In this document: piece after piece, positions 47,004 to 58,307 of the stretch | How positions within the stretch are numbered: position 1 is the stretch's first letter | Layout: each line of letters begins with the position of its first letter | DNA from: Nipponacmea schrenckii | Taxonomy: Eukaryota; Mollusca; Gastropoda; Lottiidae | Reading direction: 5' to 3' | Assembly (NCBI GenBank): GCA_030562195.1 | Contig: CM060201.1 | Span: forward strand, 23,976,067-24,040,066 | DNA length: 64,000 nt | Notes under the pieces: model-generated | The model's input: the letters and a program-made list of their open reading frames with translations, nothing else | Database searches by the model: none | Told to the model about the DNA's origin: nothing | Translations under genes and position numbers: made by a program

Positions 47004-48507
47004 GTTAAAACTGCCTATAGATTAAGTCTAATCTTTATCTAATCTCAAATGTTGTCTAACACCCGTTTTATATCTCCAAACAGGAAGTAGACAGTGCAGC
47101 TGATATGGAAATTTTACGGGGTTTGCCAATATCTATTTGTAAATGATAAGCAGTGAAGCTAAGCCGATAACATATCAAAACGGAAACGAATTCGAAAAGG
47201 TAAAATCGCTACCAAAACGGCAACAAAAATTTATAGTTATATCAGGGACTTGTTTCACAAAATTTTAACAAAGATGTTAAGAAATACAGTAACCTGATTG
47301 TTTAATAAAAACTCAATTTTAGTGATTGACCAATCTGATCATTGGAACACTAAAATCATCCAAAGTTAAGTTTTCGTGAAACAGGCTCCAGGACATCCTG
47401 GATGTACTGTACATCTTTAAATTGGAAGAGGGGGAGGGGGCATTATGATTTGATCCAAGTACACATGCTCCTTTTTCATGGACCCTGATTATGTCGGGCA
47501 TGACCTTGCCTTTGTACCAAAAATAGATTTGACCACTGAGGCACCGGTAGAATGTGCTAGATGTTTCTTCCATAATATCTTGTTTTGAATGACAATGAGA
47601 AAATATGTGTTTGAGTTTGTCAAAATCTGATGTGAAGAAATGAATGAAGTTTTGCCTCCTTCTTTACACTTTATTGGGTGATGAAAACGGACAACACTGA
47701 TACGTACAAGAAATTTTATCAGGAAAACAGTTTTTTTCAATAGAGAGTGTTCGACGACTACTACAGGGCATTTTGACTAGCTGTATGTCGATAGTACTCC
47801 AACGTTTATTGCGGTTTGACATGTGGTCGATACGTCTCCAATAACAGAGGGCGCCATTTTTGAAAAATGAAAATAAATAAATTTTAAAAGTAAGTGCTCT
47901 AAAAAGCCTTTTAAGGATACAATATCTATAGTAAGTAGACTATGGCTATGCATAGATATTATACTTTAAACCTTATTGTCTTACCAAACCATAGACTGAC
48001 ATATATTATCTGGTTTCTTTGAGCTGAAGTCACAAAATAAAATAATTAGACTAGGTTTTCTTCACCTTCATAATTCATACTAAAAAGCTATGACTTTCGT
48101 TTTTTAATGTCTTCGGGTCAATAGTTATAGACTTACGTACCACATTAATAGTTTGTCAGAACGCCTTTTTGCCAGTCATTGTATGGAGTCGCGGGGTCTA
48201 GGCAAAGTTTTTTTTGCAGGTTGGAAGGGGTGGCAGGAAAAGAGAATTAAATCTAGGCATAGTCATTTATCGGGACAATGAGCCCCTTGTGCATGTTCAA
48301 GATCACTCGACAGTTATAAATATTAAAAGAGAGTAGGCTTATGCTGCTGTCCTGGCAAGATTACAGGATTAGGCTAGCAGTTCAAGTAGGCATACTGGTA
48401 CTTCAGAAGATTAATTTATATAATTCATGACCCAAATCAAACATGGCCTTTAACCTTATTCAACTTTTTAATTAATTTTAGGGAAATTGTGAAATATATT
48501 CAGAACC
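47004..48507. other. Divergent region between the CBM14 gene and the RhoGEF
   Basis: Contains the MITE at 47245-47395 and a partial family-1 SINE at about 48255-48370 (CGGGACAATGAGCCCCTTGT, ATGCTGCTGTCCTGGCAAGA). The proximal promoters of both genes must lie here. No TATA or CCAAT cluster stood out. Confidence 0.45.
47245..47395. mobile_element. Short MITE (GGGACTTGTTTCAC ends)
   Basis: GGGACTTGTTTCACAAAATT at the left and AGTTTTCGTGAAACAGGCTC at the right form inverted ends. The interior CAGTAACCTGATTGTTTAAT and GTGATTGACCAATCTGATCA is shared with 34130-34320. Confidence 0.75.
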
Positions 48508-51500
48508 ATGTTGTCAGGCCGCAGTAGATTAAAAGGTTTGAAATTATTTTTAAGCATTCTCATATATCTCTATGACGGTACCCCTGGTGTACAAACTATC
48601 CAAGCAGCACTGGTTTCACTATAACAAAGAGATTTTAGACACAATGTGCAAGCTTTTATCATACTTATCAGTTTAAATCTTTAGAAAACATATTTTTACT
48701 TCAAAATATTGTGGTTTTGTTATTTTGTCTTAAACATAATATACCAGAAAGTGTACAGAAGCAGATCTAGACTTTTCAAGACTTACTCCATGCTTGATAA
48801 ATATTTTTTCATCCAGTGTTAACAGAAGGTGATCATGCTAATAATGATGAATACTACACAGCTAGTCCTATTGATCAAGCTGCATTAGAAGAAGTTAAAA
48901 GAGAAAGAAAAAGAAAGAAAGTAACTAAAGAGTTGTTTGAAACAGAGAAAGCTTATCTTCATCAGTTAGACCTCATACATAGAGTAAGAAATATTCTCAT
49001 AGTTTAAAGAGATAAATAGAACTGTAATAGTATGGCATTTTATTGGGAATAAGCAAGGGATGTTGTTTGGCCATCAATGCCAGTCAAGACTGATTGAAAA
49101 TAGGTCCGTTGGTTATCAAGAATAGGTCAGTGACGTTAAAAAAAAAGTTAGATGACCCAACAATGAAATTCAGTCAATGAGCAACCAAACACTATCAGTC
49201 AATTAATCTAGCTAGTTAGGGGTTTACTGGTAAGAGTAGGTTAATTAACAATGAAGTTATTGACAAGAATAATTAATCGCTGCTGGAAAATTGATAACTT
49301 TTAACGCCTTAATGTGGTTTTCACATCATCATAAAGAATAATTGGAATAAAAAAATTAAAAAGACAAGTTTAAATTTGATTCCAAGTTGTGTAGTAATCT
49401 ACAAAGTGTTCCGAATGATGTGTCTTGGTCTAAAGTTTTATACTGTAGGCCTTTGAATTTTTAAAAATTAATAGTTTTCTTTTACAGTTTTTTTATTTCC
49501 CACTTCAATTTGCCTGTTTGATATCAGATGAAGCTCATAGTAGGATATTTAGTAATTTAGAACAATTGATAGAAGTTAATCAGAAATTATTAGAACAGAT
49601 GAATCAGACCACTATAGGACAAGCCTTTCATCAACTTGGGCCCTTTCTTAAGCTATATTCTATGTATGCCAATAATCACGAACAAGCCGTTTCCACTCTT
49701 CAGGTAAGAAGATACTTTGAAATATCATTAAGATAAAGTTTGTGGGACCTTGTAAATACTTAGACTGACTTAACCAGGTCACCAAGACAGGCGATCTTAG
49801 GAATTGAGCCAGTATTTTGAAATTCTTTAATTGGAGTTCAACTTCGTATTACGATCAGACTTGAACCATTTCATTAAGGCAGTTTCTACATCCTCATATC
49901 GAGCCGTTCACATTTTCTTTCTACTGGGGCCAATTTTATCATCATTTTACATACTCACTAAAATAGATTTACAGAAAAATACAGGAATTCTCTATAGAAT
50001 GATAAATTCAAATGTTTTCATACTGTAAGAGAAATTTGATAGGACAGCATTGTCTATCTGTTTGATACAGTATCTAAATTGTTTTTACCAAGTAATATCT
50101 GTTTATTTTGTAGGAATGTTTAAAAAGCAACAAGTTCTCAGAATATTTACAGAAACAAGAATCTAGACCTGAATTACAAGGGTTAAAATTAAATGCCCTT
50201 TTGATTACTCCAATACAAAGAGTTCCAAGGTATACTTGCCTTTTATCTTTTCTTCCCTTAATCCCCTCCTAGCCTGAGTTAGTATATCTTTTATTCTTTC
50301 AATATTTCATCCGATGCTGACACATGTAACTTGTGTTGAAACATTATGTACCCATGTATTAAAGAAGTGTGTAACTTGTGTTGAAACATTATGTACCCAT
50401 GTATTAAAGAAGTGTGTAACTTGTGTTGAAACATTATGTACCCATGTATTAAAGAAGTGTGTAGTAATCCCATAATTATTATCTTGTGTTATCTATGTGT
50501 CCAAATCACGCACTTGGTTTGTCTACAATTAATTAAAGGAATACTGTGTCTTAGAATGAATATAAAATTTAAAAAACTTGGCCTGTAAGAGTATATATAT
50601 TCATCAGTAGATATACCTGCTGCTATAAATAACATAAGAGAATCCTTATATAATCTGATAAATCCAAAACTTAGTAATTATCCATAAAAATGCATGGGGT
50701 TATTGAAAAAAGATTTAACAGGGATTCTTTTATGACACCAGGTAAGTTCACTGAATATATACTCATATTGACCATTCATGAGAATTTAAATTTCATATCC
50801 ATTCTAAGACACATGTAACACTTTAACATGTAACTATAATGAAATAACCTGGATATATTTTAGATATAAGTTATTATTACAAGAATTAGTTCAATGTACA
50901 AGAGAAGATAATCATGATTATAATTATATATCAGGTTTGTTCTACTTCTCTCTGTATTAGTCCTGTCCATATATTTGGTCAAGCTCAAATAGGGTTCCTT
51001 ACAACAAATGTAATATGTGGCAAGATAAACCAGAAAATCTCTGAATTCCACACTCTCGCTAATCAGACATTATTTTGCAGTCCCAAAAAAGAGTTCACTG
51101 TACTTCAGTTTTATGATGTTTATCAAAAAGTTATTACGGATTATTAATGGCTTTTTCATTTCTCTTTATTTTGGATACTTTCAAGAAATATTGAAAATAA
51201 TTGAATAACTAACTTGTTACTCTTTAGATGCTGCAAAACAAATGGGAGAAATCGCTTCACACATCAATGAACATATAAGACAGCATGAAAACTTCCAGAA
51301 AATGTTATCTATACAGAATAGTTTTGACAGTTCTGCACCTAAACTCATGGCTCCTGGTAGACAGTTTGTAAAAGAAGGTCCCCTAAATAAGGTATTTATT
51401 ATCCTGTGGTTTGTGGTTGAATAGAAAGTGTCGTCTGCAAGATAACACATGGTTGGTGTTAAAAAAGTTCACAGTTTGTCTGACCTTCAACTACTTTTCT

Positions 51501-54500
51501 ATACTGGAAAATATCATGACGCTTTACATCATTCAACTGGGTTAGTCTGGCATTGTAATTTAATGGACTCCAATCAGGTTCAGGTCTGTTATTTCCTTGA
51601 CGAAAAAACATGGCGATATTTTTTGACAAATGCTTTATTTCATATTCTTTGCAGGTGTCTCGAAAAGGTGGGAAATCTCATGAAAGAATGTTTTTCCTGT
51701 TTTCGGATATATTATTATACGGAAAACCTAAATTGATTGAAAGTGGTAAAAGATCCTATAATTGTTGCTGTGTATTTCCACTAAAACATTGTAAAGTTGA
51801 CAAAATGTTTGCTGCAGATAGTACTAATACTAGTAGTGGTGGAATGTTTAGTGTAAGTAATGTTTGATAGTACCAATACTAGTAGTGGTGGAATGTTTAG
51901 TGTAAGTATTGTTTGATAGTACCAATATCTAGTAGTGGTGGAATGTTTAGTGTAAGAATTGTTTGATAGTACTAATACTAGTGAGTGGTGGAATGTTTAG
52001 TGTAAGTAATGTTTGATAGTACCAATACTAGTAGTGGTGGAATGTTTAGTGTAAGTAATGTTTGATAGTACCAATACTAGTAGTGGTGGAATGTTTAGTG
52101 TAAGTAATGTTTGATAGTACTAATACTAGTAGTGGTGGAATGTTTAGTGTAAGTAATGTTTGATAGTACCAATACTATAGTGGTGGAATGTTTAGTGTAA
52201 GTAATGTTTGATTGTACCAATACTAGTAGTGGTGGAATGTTAAGTGTAAGTAACGTTTGATAGTACCAATACTAGTAGTGGTAGAATGTTTAGTGTAAGT
52301 ATTGTTTGATAGTACCAATACTAGTAGTGGTGGAATGTTTAGTGTAAGAATTGTTTGATAGTACCAATACTAGTAGTGGTGGAATGTTTAGTGTAAGTAA
52401 TGTTTGATAGTACCAATACTAGTAGTGGTGGAATGTTTAGTGTAAGTAATGTTTGATAGTACCAATACTAGTAGTGGTGGAATGTTTAGTGTAAGTAATG
52501 TTTGATAGTACCAATACTAGTAGTGGTGGAATGTTTAGTGTAAGTAATGTTTGATAGTACCAATACTAGTAGTGGTGGAATGTTTAGTGTAAGAATTGTT
52601 TGATAGTACTAATACTAGTAGTGGTGGAATGTTTAGTGTAAGTAATGTTTAATAGTACCAATACTAGTAGTGGTGGAATGTTTAGTGTAAGTAATGTTTG
52701 ATAGTACCAATACTAGTAGTGGTGGAATGTTAAGTGTAAGTAATGTTTGATTGTACCAATGCTAGTAGTGGTGGAATGTTAAGTGTAAGTATTGTTTGAT
52801 AGTACCAATACTAGTAGTGGTGGAATGTTTAGTGTAAGTAATGTTTGATAGTACCAATACTAGTAGTGGTGGAATGTTTAGTGTAAGTAATGTTTGATAG
52901 TACCAATACTAGTAGTGGTGGAATGTTTAGTGTAAGTAATGTTTGATAGTACCAATACTAGTAGTGGTGGAATGTTTAGTGTAAGTAATGTGTGATAGTT
53001 AAATATGCTTATTTGATTGTTGTAATTTGAAAGAATCATGCAATTTTCATGTGTTTCTAGGGACTCTTAGGACTTTTACATATATTGAAAGACCCAAATT
53101 ACGACCAGTCCCTTTAATACCTGTTTATTTTGTAGTTATCGTGTAAGGATGAAGTGTTACTACTATATTCTGATAATCAAGGAGAAGCTAGTGATTGGGT
53201 GGATGTATTAGATAAGTCTATTAGGTAAGACTTTGAAAATTATACATTGGTCAGAATTCGTCAATTTTCCAAACCCCAAGAAAGTCTTTTATTTTTTTCA
53301 ATTTTTAAATAGAGGAAATTTTTTTATTTAATAAATTTTACATTATTTTTAAATTCGGACAAGTTCGAAAGAATTTTTCAACTGTTCTCAAGTTATTCAA
53401 AGCCAAAAAACCCAAAAATTGCTTGTGAATACCGAGTCGTTTAAATTAGTAGGAAATAATTTTACAAAAGAAATAGGTTGTGAACTTAATGACCAGCTTT
53501 GGTTTAAAAAGGATCCCTGTAATGGCAGAATTGTGGAACCAAGTTGTTATCCTTGTAAAATATAGTTGTTTCTTTTTTTTTTTTCTTACAAGTACTGAAT
53601 TTATGTACTTTCATTTTGTTTACAGGAAGTTATGTACTGACAGACAAACATTACGGAAACCTAGTAGTAATAAAATACCATTACGTGGTAAATCATTACG
53701 TAAGCATCGTAAATTTCAGAAGAAAAATGATCCTAAGGTAATTATACACATATATTGATAAACAACTTGTATTTTTATTGGGATCTGGTAGATGGTGTTT
53801 GGGATCACCAAGGGAGCTGCTGTGGCTTTGTGTGTTAGATGCCTGCTTGCTAACCTGGGAATCCAGGGTTCAATCCCAGTAAAGCTCAAGATGATACTCG
53901 GATTTATCAACCCAGTGTCTCCTTGTCAGTGATGCAGGTTTGAGGGACTGACCATGACAAAGAGCGTCTAAACTGAGTCCCTGTGTGCTATAGGCTGTGC
54001 ACTTTAAAGATGCCTCGACAGTTGAAAAATGTAAATATGAGTACTGGTAGGCAAATGCCACTGCCATGGCAAATAAATTTCCTAATTGCACACTGCATGG
54101 TGTTGTCTGTCTTCATTAGCCTGTAAGGAACAGAAGAGTAGGATGAAAAACTCTATATTCATTTCAATTTTTGTTGTATGTTCAAATTTAGCAGTTTGGA
54201 TATTAAGTTTATATTTGACATTGTGTTCTTGTCATCATTTGGAATCCAAAAATAGTTTCTGTTTATTTCAGAATACCATACCAAGAACACCTTTACGTGG
54301 CATGATAGAAGAGGATGAAACCTGTTCACCTCAATTAGACCGACTTCAACCAGTTCGACAGCAACTTCAATTACTGTATGATAACAGTGATATCACAAAA
54401 TGTTTGTCACCTAGTAAAACTGGTGCTGTAGAGTGTTCACCTGAGTCTGATTTCAGCTCACAACCGGTTAGTTTTTATCCGACAGTGTTTCTGCATACAG

Positions 54501-55534
54501 GGTTGGGCTCTTCATTTTACCTCCCTGGTTTATTTTTGTTATGTCATTTCGGACTTGTGAACCTAAGTTCTTATCCATGTAAAATATAGTTTTTTGTTTT
54601 TTTTCAATTTTTTTTTAACCATCAGTAAGTCCGTGATCGGTTCTTTTTCTCCTCCTAGGAAGAAGATTCATTCACCATAGCAGATAGTGCTTCATGTCTA
54701 AATTTACATGCTGATGTGGATTTAGATGAATTGCCAGATAATATTTCTGTAGCAACAACTAGAAGTCAGGACCTTCGCAGCGCTTCATTACCATGGAAAC
54801 TGCAGTCTGCATCATCAACTTCTAGTACCAGAAGTAGAACACTTAATTCTAGATTGAAGGCGTATGTACGCAAACCTTGGCAAAGGTATGTTTTGATGGG
54901 AGATTATTTTTAATTTTTTTGTGATGCCTGAAGAAAGGCTGAGATGGAAAAGGTGTTGCTATGCAAAAAAAACAAAAACAGAATGTTTACCCTTATTGTA
55001 CACTGCAAGACATTACATTTCCACACGATAAGCCTCTTTAGAATCCCTCAATTACGGCATAGGGACCGCAGTGGCTAATCTGAGGAACCAGGGTTCAATT
55101 TTGGGGGTTTTTATCGGCTAGGTTTTCCCTTGTCTGAGTCCTGAGATACTGACATGAAAAGAGCGTCTAGTCTGGGACAATAAACTGAGGCCCCCATGTG
55201 CTACAGATTGTGTATGTGGTTAAAGATTTTTTGACTGGTGGGAATCGAAAAAAGAGTTGGCTTATGCTGTTGTCCTACCAAATTCCCCTTGTTGCACATT
55301 GTATGGTGTTGCCCTGTCTTCATTATTCCATCAGGTGCAGAAGAGGAGGATGTAAAACTCCATTCTGTTCATTTCATTTCAATCCCTCTAATTATGGTTT
55401 ACTGAAATCAATTTTGCAGATTTTTGGCTGTGAAGAAAGTAATTGGTCAACAAGAGAACTGCTCACCATTCAGAAGACGAACGAGAAGTGCTTCTAAAAC
55501 TGCTTATGGAGCTAATCTACCCCAAAGAAAGTAG
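48508..55534 (+). CDS. ARHGEF39: DH-PH Rho guanine nucleotide exchange factor, ARHGEF39-like
   Basis: Twelve exons: 48508-48535, 48817-48983, 49488-49703, 50114-50229, 50864-50934, 51228-51391, 51655-51852, 53136-53224, 53626-53737, 54272-54466, 54659-54885, 55420-55534. All phases agree; 565 residues. A RhoGEF loads GTP onto Rho-family GTPases at membranes. The DH domain (about 30-245) opens with KKVTKELFETEKAYLHQLDL and contains the signature LLITPIQRVPRYKLLLQEL. The PH domain (about 250-350) has VKEGPLNK, ERMFFLFSDILLYGK and the closing DWVDVLDKSIR. The PH insert with AADSTNTSSGGMFSLS and the overall compact layout resemble human ARHGEF39 more than other RhoGEFs. Residues 351-565 form a basic, Ser-rich tail absent from the 335-residue human protein. 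The exon ending at 51852 is followed by a minisatellite that repeats its own 3' end and donor. RhoGEF certain; orthology likely. Confidence 0.9.
50319..50465. repeat. 45-bp tandem repeat, three identical copies, RhoGEF intron
   Basis: The unit is GTGTGTAACTTGTGTTGAAA, CATTATGTACCCATGTATTA, AAGAA. Copies appear identical, suggesting a recent expansion. Confidence 0.92.
50533..50826. mobile_element. MITE, full length, RhoGEF intron 4
   Basis: Left TTAAAGGAATACTGTGTCTT, right CATTCTAAGACACATGTAAC followed by ACTTTAA: inverted ends bounded by TTAA on both sides. About 290 bp. It ends about 37 bp before the exon at 50864. Confidence 0.85.
51816..52996 (+). repeat. 49-bp minisatellite repeating an exon end and its 5' splice site
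   Basis: The unit is GATAGTACCAATACTAGTAG, TGGTGGAATGTTTAGTGTAA, GTAATGTTT, about 24 copies including the first, which is the real 3' end of the exon 51655-51852 and its donor (TTTAGT then GTAAGT). Copies are mostly identical, with single-base changes and occasional GTAAGAATT or GTAAGTATT variants of the donor. Confidence 0.95.
53500..53590 (+). mobile_element. SINE family 2 3' end, RhoGEF
   Basis: AAAGGATCCCTGTAATGGCA, AACCAAGTTGTTATCCTTGT, AAAATATAGTTGTTTC followed by a T-run. Truncated at its 5' end. It lies about 35 bp upstream of the exon at 53626. Confidence 0.78.
53800..54175 (+). mobile_element. SINE family 1, full length, RhoGEF
   Basis: The head GCTGCTGTGGCTTTGTGTGT with AGATGCC is A-box-like, and AGGGTTCAATCCCAG is a near-perfect B box. 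The body has GATGCAGGTTTGAGGGACTG and TTAAAGATGCCTCGACAGTT, and the end is CAGAAGAGTAGGATGAAAAA. This is the clearest complete copy in the window. Confidence 0.88.
54540..54625 (+). mobile_element. SINE family 2 3' tail, RhoGEF
   Basis: TCGGACTTGTGAACCTAAGT, TCTTATCCATGTAAAATATAG and a long T-rich tail, ending about 35 bp before the exon at 54659. Confidence 0.72.
55055..55390 (+). mobile_element. SINE family 1, RhoGEF last intron
   Basis: GAACCAGGGTTCAATTTTGG (B box), CATGTGCTACAGATTGTGTA, TTGCACATTGTATGGTGTTG, GTGCAGAAGAGGAGGATGTA and a TTCATTTCATTTC tail, 30 bp before the exon at 55420. Confidence 0.82.
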
Positions 55535-55689
55535 TCGCTTGAACATTCCAACATCAGTATTTTACGTAAATAGCTAAATCCTGTTTGTTTAGTTATCTTG
55601 ATATCAAATTTTGTTTTAAATGTATAATTTCTCAATGTAAAATCTACCCAAATGACAAATATTTATGGAAAGATTTTTTGACAAATTGG

Positions 55690-55815
55690 CCATAAATGTA
55701 GAAATTAATATTGAGTTAACAGAACACAATTTTATGGTACACTAGTATTATTTATTGTACACAATAATGGGTGTACAATAAACGTACACCATAAAATTGT
55801 GTTCAGTTAATCAAT
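55690..55815. mobile_element. Foldback element, second copy of the 4040 family
   Basis: GAACACAATTTTATGGTACA at the left pairs with GTACACCATAAAATTGTGTT at the right; inner pairing between TTATTGTACAC and GTGTACAATAA. It sits about 160 bp after the RhoGEF stop and may lie in its 3' UTR. Confidence 0.78.
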
Positions 55816-56224
55816 ATTTTCTCTACCCCTCTATGTAGCTTAAGACTTAGAATTTATTATATCCATGATGTAGCCCCTATATCAATATTATGTGATAGAA
55901 ATTATTATATTGATATTTACTTCTGATAACTCTTAAACTCTACCATTCCTAACAGATTGTATATTTAACTTTCTAGACTAATTTTGTATTTACTCAGCAA
56001 TACTTATGATAAACTTTATGTATTATCTTTTGGTCTGTTAACATGGCATAGCTTGACACAATAGCTTGACAAGTCACGTTTCTTGTATCACAGAAAAGAT
56101 TTCTTGTATGATAGGAAATACAGCCACTCATTGTCTCGCATACATTCCATCCAAAGATGTCAAGATTACTGAATACCAAAGTCAAAATATTTGTGAACAA
56201 TGTCAGTATTTATTATAAAAGTAA

Positions 56225-56490
56225 CAAGTACTTGTCAACAATGTCAGAATACTCATTAGCTAAGAATACTTTTAAACAATGAATTCTTGTCAGAATACTT
56301 GTAAACAATGTCAAATTACTTGTACACAATGTCAGTATAATTAAACAATATCAGAGTCAATGTCAGTATACTTATAAACAATGTCAGAATACTTGTAATC
56401 AAAGTCAGTATACTTATAAGCAAAGTCAGAATACTTGTAAACAATGTCTGTAACTTGTAAACAATGTCAGAATACTTGTAAACAATACCA
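56225..56490. repeat. About 21-bp minisatellite, 10-12 imperfect copies
   Basis: The unit is ACTTGTAAACAATGTCAGAAT with variants (TATAAACAATGTCAGTATA). Degenerate array. Confidence 0.85.
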
Positions 56491-56799
56491 AATACCTTCC
56501 TTATTTATGAGAAGCCTTTGCTATGCTTGTACATGTATTATTTTAGTTCTTGTTAGCCCTAACTATGCTATATACTAAAGCTCTAGGTACAGAATTAGAT
56601 TTGATATTTCCTCTAATATATACTGTTATATAAATTGATTGTATTTAGTATTTATGGTAGAAGCTTTATTTTAATCCATTTTATATTGTATATGTTGTAG
56701 ATTGTATCATAGATCATATTGTACTTATAACTAATAACCGTGGAAACACTATTAAAAGAGATTGTCCAGATGAACTCGCACATTTTTTCAGCCCAACTT

Positions 56800-57050
56800 C
56801 CCCCTGCCAGTAATAAAGGTCTGAGGGACTGACATAGAGCGTGTAGTCGTTTGGTCGGGACAATTAACCGAGGCCCTGTGTGCTGCAGGCTGTGCATGCA
56901 AAATATCCCTCAACATTTGGAAATCCCAACAAGAGTAGACTAATGCTGCTGTCCTGGCAAAATATCCCTTCATTGCAACTCCATGGCGTTGCCATTCTTC
57001 ATTAAACCATAAGGTGCAGAAGAGAAGGACGTAAAATGCCGTGCATTTCT
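56800..57050 (+). mobile_element. SINE family 1 copy, headless
   Basis: TAAAGGTCTGAGGGACTGAC, CGGGACAATTAACCGAGGCC, CCCTCAACATTTGGAAATCC, CATAAGGTGCAGAAGAGAAG. The tRNA-like head is not present. Confidence 0.82.
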
Positions 57051-57369
57051 ATTAACCATTTAGACAAATAAGCGAAATATACTAAATTTGAAATAAATCA
57101 CATTAAAAACGGTAATAAAACAATTTATTAATTGACATTCATGATAGTTCAACATCTTCAATACAATAACCATTTTGCTCAATGAAGAATGTTTTATGTA
57201 TTAAATAGTCATCATTATTAAAGTGACTTGAGCCACTAAAAGACAAGTTTTGGACCCCATAAAGAATTCTTATTCATAAGACACAATACTGGTGTATTAA
57301 ATTTTTCAATTTTCTGTCTTTTCAAAAATCCAGACGCTGTCTAATTGTAGCTTAACGCATATTATTACT

Positions 57370-57668
57370 CTAAAATAGGCGTTTACAACCTTGGGGTCGC
57401 GTCCCAATGCTGGGGGCGTTGGAAAACTTTTTCGCAAAAAAACAAAATATTGTGTCTGTGAACATGTTATGGTTTAAGATTTAATGTAAGGCCGTGCCAG
57501 GTGTAATTTATTTATACAATATGATTATATGAAGATAGTTTAATGAATTTTTATATATTCTATTCGACAGTTATGGTAAGTAAATATTTGAAATGAATTG
57601 GGGGATGTGAACTTTTCATAAACCAAAAAATTGGGACATTGCTGGAAAAGGTTGAATATCACTGTTCT
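57370..57668. mobile_element. hAT-like non-autonomous element
   Basis: Left TAGGCGTTTACAACCTTGGG followed by GTCGCGTCCC; right GGAAAAGGTTGAATATCACTG. The facing CAACCTT and AAGGTTG with the GGGGTCGCG motif are typical of hAT-type short elements. About 295 bp, no coding frame. Confidence 0.6.
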
Positions 57669-58307
57669 TGAATGATTCAGAATTCATGATTAATATAAAT
57701 GAATGATGATTGATTCAATGATAAATATAAATGATGATTGAAAGAATGATTAACTAGAATGATTACTACATGATTATTAGGTAACAATTGATAACAAAGT
57801 TTCACATGATTATATTATAAATCTCAACTATTACATAATTGTTTTAAATGATCTTGACTTGGTTTAGGACCAGCACACACAAGGACATAATAGCTTGTCA
57901 AAAAAAATGTCAGTACAGAAAGATCCGAATAAACAACCTGACTAAAAGGTCAACTGAGAATAATCGCATGCTTACTGCTTACTTCTTGCTTTCAAAAGTT
58001 TAGTTAGAATGCAGGGAAAACTTGCCTGCACCACTAACAAAACTGAATAACGTCAATGAGTATAGAGTGTTCTCATATATTTCCGCTCAGGATCACTCAG
58101 CATGATCACAAGGTGGATTGTCTGCATCACTTAGAACAATGTTGACAGTCAATTATTCCTATTGGTTGTTCACTTTTTCTGATGACCTTCTGACCTTATG
58201 ACCTGACGGCGCATTCACAAAAACTACATCCAACACAGAAATGACAGTTTGTCTGATGCAAAATGTTTCTAATGAGAACAATACACAATACACACATGAT
58301 GAATATT

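Larger units (their letters stand above)
55535..58307. other. RhoGEF 3' region and intergenic before SGF29
   Basis: Between the listed repeats the sequence is AT-rich. 57660-58307 contains no recognised gene or repeat apart from short ATGATTGA-type repeats near 57660-57770. Confidence 0.5.
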
